DNA of 64,000 bases from Arthrobacter sp. AFG7.2. GTDB taxonomy: Bacteria; Actinomycetota; Actinomycetes; Actinomycetales; Micrococcaceae. The stretch lies in the NCBI RefSeq assembly GCF_002892835.1, contig NZ_PJMB01000002.1:1-64000 (forward strand). The letters run 5' to 3'. The first letter of the stretch is position 1. Each line of letters starts with the position of its first letter. Of the stretch, positions 33,262 to 41,834 are shown piece by piece. Both the position numbers and the translations under genes were made by a program. The notes under the pieces were generated by a model, which was given only the letters and a program-made list of their open reading frames with translations, was not told the origin of the DNA and did not search any database.

Positions 33262-35097
33262 CTACCGCCCTGCCGCGTAGCCTTGTGCACCCCTCGGGTT
33301 GGCGGCCGCCTTCAACACTCCTGTCCCGGGATCCCGCATCACTGCGGAGAGCCGCCCAAGGGACCAGTCCCCTGCCCTGGTGACCTCGTGGCCGCGTGCT
33401 TCAAGGTCGGCGATCACGTCGTCCCCGATGCGGTCCTCAACAACGGCCCCGCCAGGCGTCCAGGTGCGTGGCCAGAAGGATCCCGGGATGGAGGTGGTGT
33501 GGAAGGCGGGCGCGTCGATGGCCTGCTGGGGTTCGTAGCCGCCCACGATCGTGCGGAGCAGGTACAGCAGCTGCCACTGGTCCTGCTGGTCGCCGCCGGG
33601 GGAACCAAGCGCGGTTACCGCCTTGCCGTCCTTCAGCACCAGCGTGGGCGTCAGGGTGGTGCGCGGGCGCTTGCCGGGTGTCAGTGTTGACGGGGCACCG
33701 TCCTCGAGCCAGGTCATCTGGAGCCGGGATCCGAGGCAGAAGCCCAGCTCCGGGATGGCCGGGGACGACTGGAGCCAGCCGCCGGAGGGGGTTGCCGCGA
33801 CCATGTTTCCCCACCGGTCCACCACGTCGATGTGGCAGGTGTCGCCGAGCGTCTCCCCGGTGGGCCGCACGGTCGGCTCGCCGACACCGGCGAAGCCGGC
33901 CTCACCACGGGCAGCGAGCGACGGCGGGAGGTACTCCGTGCGCAGCGGTGGCAGGAAGGGTTCGTGGCCGGGCACCCTGCCGGGCCGGAACTCATGCGAG
34001 GCCTGGTGCCCGATCAGCTGCCGGCGCTCCGCGGCATACTCCGGGCTGAGCAGGTAGTCCAGGGGCACCGCGGCATCCCCGTAGTACGCCTCGCGGTCTG
34101 CAATGGCCAGCTTCTGCGCCTCCAGGATGGTGTGCACTCCGAGGGCGGTGGACGGGTCCAGGTGGTCGTCGTCGAACCCGTCCAGGATGGCGAGCGTCTG
34201 GAGCAGGGCAGGCCCCTGCCCCCACGGCCCGGTTTTGGCGATGGTGTGGCCGCGGAACTCCAAGGTGGCAGCGGGCTCGTAGCCGGCGGAGAACCCGGCG
34301 AAGTCCGCTTCCGTGATGACCCCTGCGTGGTCCGTCCCGGAGGAGTGCCGGTGTGGCGTGGCGAGGAATGCGACGGCGGCTTTGGCCACGAAACCTTCAC
34401 GCCATTCCTGCCGGGCGGCGTCGATCCGCGCCTCCCGCGGCACTGGCGTGCCGCCGTCGTCCCCGGCATCCCCGCCCGCCGCGATCAGCCGCTCCAGGAC
34501 GTCCGCGTACGCGGTGTTCCTTACGATCTCTCCCCCGGCTGGAACTTTCCCGCCCGGCATCCAGAGCCCGGCCGACGTCGGCCAATGCCCGGTGAACAGC
34601 TCCGCCACCGAGGCAATGGTGCTGCCCACGCGGTCCAGGACGGGGTGCCCGTTCCGGGCGTAGCCGATGGCGAAGGCCAGCACGTCAGCCAGTTCCCACG
34701 TGCCGTGGTCGCGGAGAAGCAGCAGCCAGGCGTCGACGGCGGCCGGCACGGCGGCGGCGAGCGCGCCGGCGCCGGGGACCAGTTCCAGCCCTTCGGCCAG
34801 GTAATGCTCCCGGATTGCGGCGGCCGGTGCAGGGCCCTGCCCCATCAGCACGACGGGTTCTGAGGGGTTGCCGGCGGTAACGAACACGCCGGTCATGTCC
34901 CCGCCGGGACCGTTCAGGTGGGGTTCGACAATGTGCAGGACGAAAGCTCCGGCCACGGCGGCGTCGAAGGCGTTGCCGCCGCGCTCCAGCACCGCCTGCG
35001 CTGAGGCGGTGGCCAGCCAGTGGGTGGAGGCTGTCATGCCGAACGTGCCCTGAAGTGTGGGGCGGGTCGTGAAACTGTCTGCGGGTGTGTACGCCAT
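33262..35097 (-). CDS. ggt: Gamma-glutamyltransferase family protein
   Basis: 611 residues, Ntn-hydrolase fold. The autoprocessing and catalytic Thr is at about residue 420 in LGDTCHIDVVDRWGNMVAATPS (the family usually has GDTTH). LGSPGGDQQDQWQLLYLL is the substrate-binding GG loop (usual GSPGG). The N-terminal half (large subunit) has the FDAAVAGAFVLHIVEPHLNGPGGD motif. No signal peptide is seen, so it may be cytoplasmic and act as a GGT-like acylase or glutathione-related hydrolase. The frame continues to 35541, but the ATG at 35097 starts the conserved region; TAGGAT lies 8 nt before it. Confidence 0.87.
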   Translation of the reverse strand: MAYTPADSFTTRPTLQGTFGMTASTHWLATASAQAVLERGGNAFDAAVAGAFVLHIVEPHLNGPGGDMTGVFVTAGNPSEPVVLMGQGPAPAAAIREHYLAEGLELVPGAGALAAAVPAAVDAWLLLLRDHGTWELADVLAFAIGYARNGHPVLDRVGSTIASVAELFTGHWPTSAGLWMPGGKVPAGGEIVRNTAYADVLERLIAAGGDAGDDGGTPVPREARIDAARQEWREGFVAKAAVAFLATPHRHSSGTDHAGVITEADFAGFSAGYEPAATLEFRGHTIAKTGPWGQGPALLQTLAILDGFDDDHLDPSTALGVHTILEAQKLAIADREAYYGDAAVPLDYLLSPEYAAERRQLIGHQASHEFRPGRVPGHEPFLPPLRTEYLPPSLAARGEAGFAGVGEPTVRPTGETLGDTCHIDVVDRWGNMVAATPSGGWLQSSPAIPELGFCLGSRLQMTWLEDGAPSTLTPGKRPRTTLTPTLVLKDGKAVTALGSPGGDQQDQWQLLYLLRTIVGGYEPQQAIDAPAFHTTSIPGSFWPRTWTPGGAVVEDRIGDDVIADLEARGHEVTRAGDWSLGRLSAVMRDPGTGVLKAAANPRGAQGYAAGR

Positions 35098-35125
35098 GGT
35101 CTGCAATCCTAGGGACTTTGGCAGC

Positions 35126-36379
35126 TCACTTCCCGTTGACGGCCTTGTCCGCGTCGATGCGGCCGTGCGCCCAGTAGGTGCCGGTGCCTTTGATGTGGTC
35201 GGCGGTGGATTCAAGGTCTTCCCGGACTGATTCGTTCGTGGCATCGTCATCGGCGCTCCACACCAGCGCTGCAACACCGGCAACCACCGGCGAGGCCATT
35301 GACGTGCCGCTGCCCAGGTCATATCCCTTGTGCCGCCCGCCCTGGATACCCGCCACGAACTCGTGGTGGGGGAACGTCGAATAGATGTCGACTCCCGGTG
35401 CGGCCACGTCCACCCACTCTCCGTAGCTTGAGAAGGGGGCTTTGGCGTCCTTGTTGTCGGTTGCCGCCACGGCGATGACCTTCGAATAGGCGGCCGGATA
35501 GATCTCGGCCTCGGTGCCGGCGTTGCCGGCTGCGGCCACAATCACCACGCCCTCGCTCCAGGCGTTCTTGATGGCAACCTCGAGGGTGCGGGACGGGACA
35601 CGCTGGCCGAGGCTCATGTTGATGACTTTGGCGCCCTGCGCCACAGCCCAGTCAACGCCTGCGGCAACGGCGGAGCTGGAACCGGCGCCGCCGTCGTCGA
35701 GGACCTTGGCGTCCAGGATGGTGCAGCCCGGGCACACCCCGGCCACACCGGTGGAGTTGTGTTCGGCCGCCACGATGCCGGCCACGTGGGTGCCGTGGCC
35801 GTACCTGTCGTAGTCCGCAGGTTCATCGATCACCGTGTCGCTGAAGTTGGCCCGGGCCACCACCTTGTGCGAGATGTCCTCATGATCAATGGCCACCCCT
35901 GAATCGATGACGGCAACTTTGATGCCGTTTCCTTTCGTGATTTCCCACGCTTCGACGGCGTCCACGTCCGCATCCTCGGTGCCGGCGGCCACTGTTATTG
36001 TGCCGGCGGTATTGGTGAAGGACTGCCCCGCATTGTGGAGCGCGTACTGGCGGTCGAAGTAAGGGTCATCCTTGGCGGCGGTAACAACCACATCCGGCTC
36101 CGCGTATTCAACGTTCGGATTGCTGCTCAGCTCTTCGACGAGTTGTGCTTCTTTTCCGCGAGGCGTTTCCACCAGGACCGCGCCGGTGCTTCCGATCGCC
36201 TCCCCCTGATCAAGGCCTTGCGTACGCAGCAGGCCGGGTGCTGCAGTGCCGTCCTTGAACTTGACGATGATGTGCCCCGTACCGGGGGATTCCGGCGCCG
36301 CATTGACTGGAGCTGCCATGCTGAGACCGCCAAGCGACATGATTGCCGCTGCGAAACTAGCCACAATATGCCTTTTCAT
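35126..36379 (-). CDS. Secreted subtilisin-like serine protease (S8)
   Basis: 417 residues. Signal peptide of about 27 residues ending at VNAAPE. A propeptide (about 30-105, GHIIVKFKDG...EYAEPDVVV) resembles the fervidolysin/I9 type. The catalytic triad is Asp in VAVIDSGV, His in YGHGTHVAG and Ser in GTSMASPVVAG. It should be secreted and self-processed. Oriented divergently to the phoD-like gene, with 172 bp between them. No membrane anchor or sorting signal at the C-terminus. Confidence 0.92.
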   Translation of the reverse strand: MKRHIVASFAAAIMSLGGLSMAAPVNAAPESPGTGHIIVKFKDGTAAPGLLRTQGLDQGEAIGSTGAVLVETPRGKEAQLVEELSSNPNVEYAEPDVVVTAAKDDPYFDRQYALHNAGQSFTNTAGTITVAAGTEDADVDAVEAWEITKGNGIKVAVIDSGVAIDHEDISHKVVARANFSDTVIDEPADYDRYGHGTHVAGIVAAEHNSTGVAGVCPGCTILDAKVLDDGGAGSSSAVAAGVDWAVAQGAKVINMSLGQRVPSRTLEVAIKNAWSEGVVIVAAAGNAGTEAEIYPAAYSKVIAVAATDNKDAKAPFSSYGEWVDVAAPGVDIYSTFPHHEFVAGIQGGRHKGYDLGSGTSMASPVVAGVAALVWSADDDATNESVREDLESTADHIKGTGTYWAHGRIDADKAVNGK

Positions 36380-36489
36380 TTCGTCATTTTGCCCCGGATA
36401 ACGCGGGCTGGATAGGGCCTTGATGCCGTTGATGACCCTGTCGAAGGCTGTCCGAAAATTGCGATGAAAAGGACAGTTCTTGTCACGTG

Positions 36490-36511
36490 GTTAACCACCC
36501 ATTCATATTCC
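36490..36511 (+). promoter_or_regulatory. Possible PHO box upstream of phoD-like gene
   Basis: GTTAACCACCC (36490-36500) followed by ATTCATATTCC has the 11-bp direct-repeat spacing of actinobacterial PhoP sites (GTTCACC-like), with several mismatches. Its place 40 bp before a phosphatase gene is the main support. Confidence 0.3.
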
Positions 36512-36538
36512 CCTCGATCCCCGTCCAACCGGCCTTCC

Positions 36539-36544
36539 TACGGT
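36539..36544 (+). promoter_or_regulatory. -10 box of a leaderless promoter (phoD-like gene)
   Basis: TACGGT, 7 nt, ATG at 36552. GAAGG is only 1 nt from the ATG, too close to serve as a ribosome site. Confidence 0.45.
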
Positions 36545-36551
36545 CGAAGGC

Positions 36552-38132
36552 ATGGACAACATCTCCCGCAGATCCCTCATTTCCGCCGGCCTCGGAGCCG
36601 GGCTTGTTGCTGCCCTGCCGAGTGCCGCCGTCGCCGTTTCAACAGCCGACGACGCCGGCATCCGCACCGATCCCTTCATGCTCGGCATTGCGTCCGGCGA
36701 ACCGTGGCCGGACGGCTTCGTCATCTGGACCCGCCTGGCGCTGGACCCCCTGGCCGAGGACGGCCTGGGCGGAATGCCCTCACGCCAGGTCCCCGTCGCG
36801 TGGGAAGTGGCAGAAGACGCGGCGATGCGCACCGTAGTAGCCCGCGGCGTCGAGCACGCCCGGATCGAAACCGCCCACTCCGTCCACGTGGAGCTCAAGG
36901 GCCTGAAGCCGGGCCGCGAATACTTCTACCGTTTCCGCAGCGGCCGCCACCTCAGCCAGGTGGGCCGAACCCTCACCGCCCCGGCCCCGCACGAGACGCC
37001 CGCCGCGCTGGCCATGGCGTTCGCCAGCTGCTCGCAGTACGAGCACGGCTACTTCACCGCCTACACCCGGCTCGCCGAGGACCACCCGGATCTGGTCCTG
37101 CACCTGGGCGACTACCTGTATGAGTACAAGAAGGACAGCTACGTGATTGGCGGCGGCAATCCGCGCGACCACCAGGGCCCCGAAACCACCACGCTGCAGG
37201 GGTACCGGCAGCGGCACGCACAGTACAAGTCCGACGCCGACCTGCAGGCAGCGCACGCGATCGCGCCATGGCTGGTGGTGTGGGATGACCACGAGGTGGA
37301 CAACAACTGGGCCGACGAGATCCCGGAGAACCGCGACGCCGGCCAGCTCAACGACACCACCGAGCGGTTCCGCCAGCGCCGGGCAGCCGCGTTCCAGGCG
37401 TACTACGAGAACATGCCGCTGCGGAGGTCCTCCGTGCCGGCCGGGTTCGACATGAAGATCTACCGCACCGTCCAGTGGGGCCAACTGGCGAACTTCCACA
37501 TGATGGACACCCGGCAGTACCGCGACGACCAGCTCGCCGGCGACGGCTGGAAGAAGAACGTGGCCGAACGCCTTGCGGAGAACCGCACCATTACCGGCGC
37601 CGAGCAGGAAAAGTGGCTGCTGGACGGTTTCCGGAACTCCACCCAGCGCTGGGACATCCTGGGCCAGCAGGTGTTCTTCGCGGAGCGGGACCGCAACGTG
37701 GCACCGGAGATCGACGACGTCTCCATGGACGGCTGGGACGGGTACGCGGCCTCCCGCCGCCGCATCACGCAGGGCTGGCTGGACGCGAAGGTGCGCAACG
37801 CCGTCGTCCTCACCGGCGACGTGCACCGCAACTGGGCGAACGACCTGCGGGTGGACTACAAGGATCCGGCCTCGCCGGTGGTGGGGTCGGAACTGGTGTG
37901 CACGTCCATCACGTCCACCGGCAACGGCACCGGCTCCACGGCGGATCCGGTGATGGCGTGGAACCCGCACCTGAAGTTCTACAACGACAACCGCGGCTAC
38001 GTGAACACCCGCATCACCCGGGATGCGATGACGGCGGACTTCCGGACCCTGGATTACGTCACGACGCCGGGCGCTTCCGTCAGCACGAAGGCCTCCTTCC
38101 AGATCCAGGACGGCGTGCCGGGGCTGCAGTAG
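36552..38132 (+). CDS. phoD: PhoD-family alkaline phosphatase/phosphodiesterase
   Basis: 526 residues. A twin-arginine signal (ISRRSLISAGLGAGLVAALPSAAVA) shows Tat export. The PhoD_N beta-sandwich (about 45-145) is followed by the metallophosphatase domain with FASCSQYEHGYFTAY, LHLGDYLYEY, VWDDHEVDNNW and TGDVHRNW, the Ca/Fe ligands of PhoD. It hydrolyses phosphate mono- and diesters outside the cell during phosphate limitation. The start is set by a leaderless promoter; a weak PHO-box-like repeat lies upstream. Confidence 0.93.
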   Translation: MDNISRRSLISAGLGAGLVAALPSAAVAVSTADDAGIRTDPFMLGIASGEPWPDGFVIWTRLALDPLAEDGLGGMPSRQVPVAWEVAEDAAMRTVVARGVEHARIETAHSVHVELKGLKPGREYFYRFRSGRHLSQVGRTLTAPAPHETPAALAMAFASCSQYEHGYFTAYTRLAEDHPDLVLHLGDYLYEYKKDSYVIGGGNPRDHQGPETTTLQGYRQRHAQYKSDADLQAAHAIAPWLVVWDDHEVDNNWADEIPENRDAGQLNDTTERFRQRRAAAFQAYYENMPLRRSSVPAGFDMKIYRTVQWGQLANFHMMDTRQYRDDQLAGDGWKKNVAERLAENRTITGAEQEKWLLDGFRNSTQRWDILGQQVFFAERDRNVAPEIDDVSMDGWDGYAASRRRITQGWLDAKVRNAVVLTGDVHRNWANDLRVDYKDPASPVVGSELVCTSITSTGNGTGSTADPVMAWNPHLKFYNDNRGYVNTRITRDAMTADFRTLDYVTTPGASVSTKASFQIQDGVPGLQ

Positions 38133-38463
38133 GTATGGCAGTGCGCGGTCCGCGCCGGTGCTGCGGTAGCACGCCGTTGCTGAAGTTGCCTCTGGGGCGA
38201 GTGGTACTGATCTTGTAAGCTTGCCGTGTCCGTGACGTTCGTCTTCTGCATGGGAAGCGAGCGTTGGGGACGGATTCCGGGCTCAGCCGGAGTACTCCTG
38301 GGGAAGACCAAGATTGCGTGATATCGAACAGGTTTTTTGTTCGGTGATGACTGGTGGGGCGTATGGGACCGCCGGGGGGCCGTCGCGGCGCTACCCCGTC
38401 CGGGTGCTGAGCGTTTTTTGTCGATTTGCTCAACCCGGGCCGCCTTGGTCATTAGGAGAACAC
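38133..38463. other. 331-bp leader region upstream of repeat-bearing protease
   Basis: No gene seen. Contains GCGCGG/CCGCGC just after phoD (possible terminator), a symmetric CGAACA...TGTTCG with a T-rich loop at about 38325-38344, and a second T-run before the TAGGAG ribosome site at about 38453. A long structured 5' leader or two promoters are possible. Confidence 0.45.
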
Positions 38464-40272
38464 ATGTCACGTAGGAAACGGCGCCTGACTGCTTTTGGCG
38501 CCCTTTTGATTGCCACGGCTGTTGTGGCGTCCACGGGCGGTCCGGCTGCTGCAGCCCCCTCAACAGCGGCGATGGAACGGCCAGGCCCGGAGGACTCCGA
38601 ACGCTATCTGGTGAGCTTTCACAAGGGCGCCAACGTCGCGGAGGAGGCCCAGGCCCTGCGGTCCCAGGGCGTAGCCGTAGGAAGAACGTTTTCCGCGGCG
38701 TTGCAGGGTGCGGTTGTCACAGCCAGCAAAGGGCAGGCAGCTGCCCTGGCTCGTTCCCCCCGGATTTCCGCCATCGAATTGGATGCGCTGGTTTCGGTAT
38801 CTGAGACCCAGCAGTCGGCACCGTGGGGCCTGGACAGGATCGACCAAAGTGCGCTGCCGTTCTCGGGCACCTTCACACCACCGTCCTCGGGAGCGGGCAT
38901 CAATGTGTACGTTATCGATACCGGCGTCCTCGCTGCGCATAACGAGTTCGGCGGCCGGGTAGCCCCGGGCTGGAGTTACGTTTCCGACGGCCTGGGCAGC
39001 GGCGACTGCAGCGGCCACGGCACCCACGTCGCCGGTGTCATCGCCGGAAAAACGTATGGAGTGGCGAAAGCCGCGACCATCACTCCGGTCCGTGCCCTCG
39101 CCTGCGATGGATCCGGCCTGTACTCCAACATCATCGCTGGCCTTGACTGGATAGCATCCCACCATGCTGCAGGAGTCCCGGCGGTCGCCAACCTCAGTCT
39201 GGGCGGTCCCGTCAGCAGCGTGCTGGACGCTGCTGTCCGGGGAGTCATCAACGACGGCGTGACGGCGGTCGTTGCTTCGGGTAACTCCGCAATCAACGCC
39301 TGCAACGCTTCCCCGGCCCGGGTACCCGAAGCGGTGACCGTCGCAGCGAGCGATTCCTCGGATCGGCAGGCATCGTTTTCGAACCACGGAAGCTGTGTTG
39401 ACCTGTACGCACCTGGGGTCAATATCCTGTCCGCCGGGCGCACCTCCACGACGGCGGTCAGCACCTTGAGCGGGACGTCCATGGCGGCTCCGCATGTTGC
39501 GGGTGCTGCGGCTCTTGCCCTGGCGCAAAACCCAGGGCAGACGCCGGCGGCCATTTCCGCCGGGTTGACCTCAAGTGCCACCCAGTCCGTTATCACCAAC
39601 CCATCAGCGGGGACTCCAAACCGCCTGCTGAATGTAGGTCCAGTTGCCCAGCTGGTTGCTCCCGCTGCGACAGCAAGGGACTTCACCGGCGACGGCAAAC
39701 CCGACCTGGTAGCACGGGACAGCAGCGGCATCCTCTGGACCTACCCCGGCACCGGCACCGGCCACTTCGGCTCGCGCATCAGGGTCGGCGAAGGCTGGAA
39801 CATCATGACCGCCATCAGTGCCGCCGGAGACCTCACCGGCGACGGCAAACCCGACCTGGTAGCACGGGACAGCAGCGGCATCCTCTGGACCTACCCCGGC
39901 ACCGGCACCGGCCACTTCGGCTCCCGCATCAGGGTCGGCGAAGGCTGGAACATCATGACCGCCATCAGCGCCGCCGGAGACCTCACCGGCGACGGCAAAC
40001 CCGACCTCGTGGCACGGGACAGCAGCGGCGACCTCTGGACCTACCCCGGCACCGGCACCGGCCACTTCGGCTCCCGCATGAAGGTCGGCGAAGGCTGGAA
40101 CATCATGACCGCCATCAGCGCCGCCGGAGACCTCACCGGCGACGGCAAACCCGACCTCGTGGCACGGGACAGCAGCGGCGACCTCTGGACCTACCCCGGC
40201 ACCGGCACCGGCCACTTCGGCTCCCGCATCAAGGTGGGCCAAGGCTGGAACATCATGACCGCCATCAGCTAA
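38464..40272 (+). CDS. Secreted proteinase K-like S8 protease with four FG-GAP/VCBS repeats
   Basis: 602 residues. Signal peptide ends near PAAAAP (about residue 36). An I9 propeptide (RYLVSFHKGANVAEEAQAL) precedes the protease domain with Asp in VYVIDTGV, His in CSGHGTHVAG and Ser in LSGTSMAAPHVAG. From about residue 405 come four 50-residue repeats with the core DLTGDGKPDLVARDSSG, the Ca-binding DxDxDG-like motif of FG-GAP/VCBS blades, ending with WNIMTAIS. Four blades are too few for a full beta-propeller, so they may act as a cell-surface or substrate-binding tail. The ATG with TAGGAG upstream is used rather than the longer open frame. Confidence 0.92.
   Translation: MSRRKRRLTAFGALLIATAVVASTGGPAAAAPSTAAMERPGPEDSERYLVSFHKGANVAEEAQALRSQGVAVGRTFSAALQGAVVTASKGQAAALARSPRISAIELDALVSVSETQQSAPWGLDRIDQSALPFSGTFTPPSSGAGINVYVIDTGVLAAHNEFGGRVAPGWSYVSDGLGSGDCSGHGTHVAGVIAGKTYGVAKAATITPVRALACDGSGLYSNIIAGLDWIASHHAAGVPAVANLSLGGPVSSVLDAAVRGVINDGVTAVVASGNSAINACNASPARVPEAVTVAASDSSDRQASFSNHGSCVDLYAPGVNILSAGRTSTTAVSTLSGTSMAAPHVAGAAALALAQNPGQTPAAISAGLTSSATQSVITNPSAGTPNRLLNVGPVAQLVAPAATARDFTGDGKPDLVARDSSGILWTYPGTGTGHFGSRIRVGEGWNIMTAISAAGDLTGDGKPDLVARDSSGILWTYPGTGTGHFGSRIRVGEGWNIMTAISAAGDLTGDGKPDLVARDSSGDLWTYPGTGTGHFGSRMKVGEGWNIMTAISAAGDLTGDGKPDLVARDSSGDLWTYPGTGTGHFGSRIKVGQGWNIMTAIS
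39681..40272. repeat. Four near-identical 150-bp in-frame repeats
   Basis: Units begin at 39681, 39831, 39981 and 40131; the last stops at the TAA at 40270. They differ at only a few positions (e.g. ATC/GAC for Ile/Asp, AGG/AAG), so they were duplicated or homogenised recently. Confidence 0.95.
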
Positions 40273-40286
40273 AGCGCGGAACTTTC

Positions 40287-40308
40287 CGGCGGCGGGACTC
40301 CGCCGCCG
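40287..40308 (+). terminator. Terminator hairpin after protease gene
   Basis: CGGCGGCGG, loop GACT, CCGCCGCCG: a perfect 9-bp stem 15 nt after the stop codon. Confidence 0.7.
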
Positions 40309-40359
40309 CATCTGATGGCCGTCGTCGGGATTTCCTGGGTCAGAAAATGCACCCGCCGC

Positions 40360-40365
40360 TAAACT
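40360..40365 (+). promoter_or_regulatory. -10 box of a leaderless promoter
   Basis: TAAACT, 6 nt, GTG at 40372. Confidence 0.45.
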
Positions 40366-40371
40366 ACGAGG

Positions 40372-40590
40372 GTGACCACGCGACGCCGGTTCCTGTCCGG
40401 CGTGGGTGGAGTAGCAGCTGCGGCTGCCCTGTCAGGCTGTTCTGGAAGAGATATGAACCGTCCGCGGAAAACGTCGCTTGATCCCGCTGTCCTGAGTGCC
40501 TGGCCCCAGGGGGAACCACGCCAGGCACCGGTTCCGGGGGCTGCCGTGGGATTGCTACGGGGCGGAGCGGGTTCCCTCGTCTGTGCTTGA
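40372..40590 (+). pseudogene. Truncated Tat lipoprotein gene
   Basis: 72 residues. The start is a textbook Tat lipoprotein signal, TTRRRFLSGVGGVAAAAALSGC, behind an intact leaderless promoter. Only about 48 residues follow the lipobox Cys and the frame ends inside the 3' end of the convergent metallophosphoesterase gene. No recognisable domain follows. Either a remnant of a longer lipoprotein cut when the neighbouring gene arrived, or a very small lipoprotein. Confidence 0.55.
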
Positions 40591-41622
40591 CCCTGACGTC
40601 GGGACGAAGTTCCAGTCGAAGGACCCGTCGTCCCGAAGTGTCAGCCGAAGGAACCCGTACGTGTCACTGAACCGCTTCTCAATGTAGTCCGGACTGCTGG
40701 TGAAGGAGCGGAGGCCGGTACCGCCCGTTGACACCTGGAACGCCGTGATCCCGTCGTCGACGCATTCGTCAGCAGTGTTCACTGGACAGGACCGTTCATA
40801 GTTGTGCTGCGACCCGGACAGGGTGAGGCGGACCCGATGCTTCCACATCACGTTGATCCACGGCCTGTGGTCGTTGGCCCGCTCATGCGCCTTGGTATTG
40901 GACGTAAAGTACGGTTCGTGATGCACAACGGCCAGGTGCTTGCCCGCAGCCCTGGCCGCAGCGAGGTCCTTGTCCAGCCATTCCGTGATGCCGCGGGCCT
41001 GCTTCTGGCTGTAGCGCCAGTGCGCGGAGGACAGGAACGCGAAGTGCCAGTTTCCGAAGTCCTTTGAATACGGCTCCCCGTTTCCAATGAACCCGCGCTG
41101 CTCGTTGATCGCCGCCTTCGCCCGGGATCCCCGGCATTCGCCGTTCATGAAGTCGTCGAGGTCCTCGTTGCGGCCGGGCTGCCAGTCGTGGCCGGGGCCG
41201 GACACCCAATAGAGCTTAGACTTCGTGCCGCCCCACAGCCGGGTCCAGTACTTCACATAATCCTCGCAGCGCGCCGTGTCGTACTGGAAGTCCCCCAGCC
41301 CCAGGAACGCGTCAATCTCGTTGTTCTTCACGAGCTCGCTGATGGCCGCACCGTTCCGCCCGGACGGGCTGTCGGCCGCCGTGGTTTTGACGCCGTTCAT
41401 ATCACCAACGGCAGCCAGCCGAACATCACCCGCAGGGGACGCGGGTCCGCTCGGCGAAGGTTCACCGGTTGTGCCGCCTGCTGTAGAAGACTGGACCGTC
41501 GGAGACTGCTGGTCAGGCGGCTCCGGACCGCTGGTGCAGCCCGGGACAGAGAGCGCCAAAAGTATTGCGGCGGTGGTGGCCACATTCCTGAAGGATCTGC
41601 GATGAGGCAACGCTGACTCCAT
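40555..41622 (-). CDS. Metallophosphoesterase lipoprotein
   Basis: 355 residues. Signal peptide with lipobox SVPGC (Cys about residue 29), then a Ser/Pro/Thr linker. Calcineurin-like motifs are VGDMNG (usual GDxH, here Asn), LGLGDFQYD (GDxxY), VHHEPYF and LSGSQHNYER (GHxH usually; here SQHNYER). It resembles actinobacterial alkaline-phosphatase-like secreted phosphoesterases acting on the outer face of the membrane. ATG at 41622 with AAGGAAA upstream preferred to GTG at 41643. The 3' end overlaps the truncated lipoprotein gene. Confidence 0.8.
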   Translation of the reverse strand: MESALPHRRSFRNVATTAAILLALSVPGCTSGPEPPDQQSPTVQSSTAGGTTGEPSPSGPASPAGDVRLAAVGDMNGVKTTAADSPSGRNGAAISELVKNNEIDAFLGLGDFQYDTARCEDYVKYWTRLWGGTKSKLYWVSGPGHDWQPGRNEDLDDFMNGECRGSRAKAAINEQRGFIGNGEPYSKDFGNWHFAFLSSAHWRYSQKQARGITEWLDKDLAAARAAGKHLAVVHHEPYFTSNTKAHERANDHRPWINVMWKHRVRLTLSGSQHNYERSCPVNTADECVDDGITAFQVSTGGTGLRSFTSSPDYIEKRFSDTYGFLRLTLRDDGSFDWNFVPTSGSSTDEGTRSAP

Positions 41623-41834
41623 CCGATGTTTCCTTCGAGACACCGGACGGCAATGGCTTCCCGAAGACAGCCAGGCACACCGGCACCTTTGATAATCCGT
41701 ACGCCCGGCCAGGCTGTCAAGGGCGGAGGCTATGCGCGGGGCGGTCTTCCTGTCCGGCTGTCATAACGCCTCCCAGATGGCTCGGCTGGACCATTACTCC
41801 GGCAAGCCTCAGGTGATTGAGCGGGTACTTGCGG

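Noticed and set aside
33262..35541. Extension of the gamma-glutamyltransferase frame to 35541
   Set aside because: The extra 148 codons overlap the subtilisin gene and are low-complexity; the family start is at 35097.
39681..40272. CRISPR-like repeat array
   Set aside because: The 150-bp units are contiguous, in frame and encode FG-GAP/VCBS repeats; no spacers.
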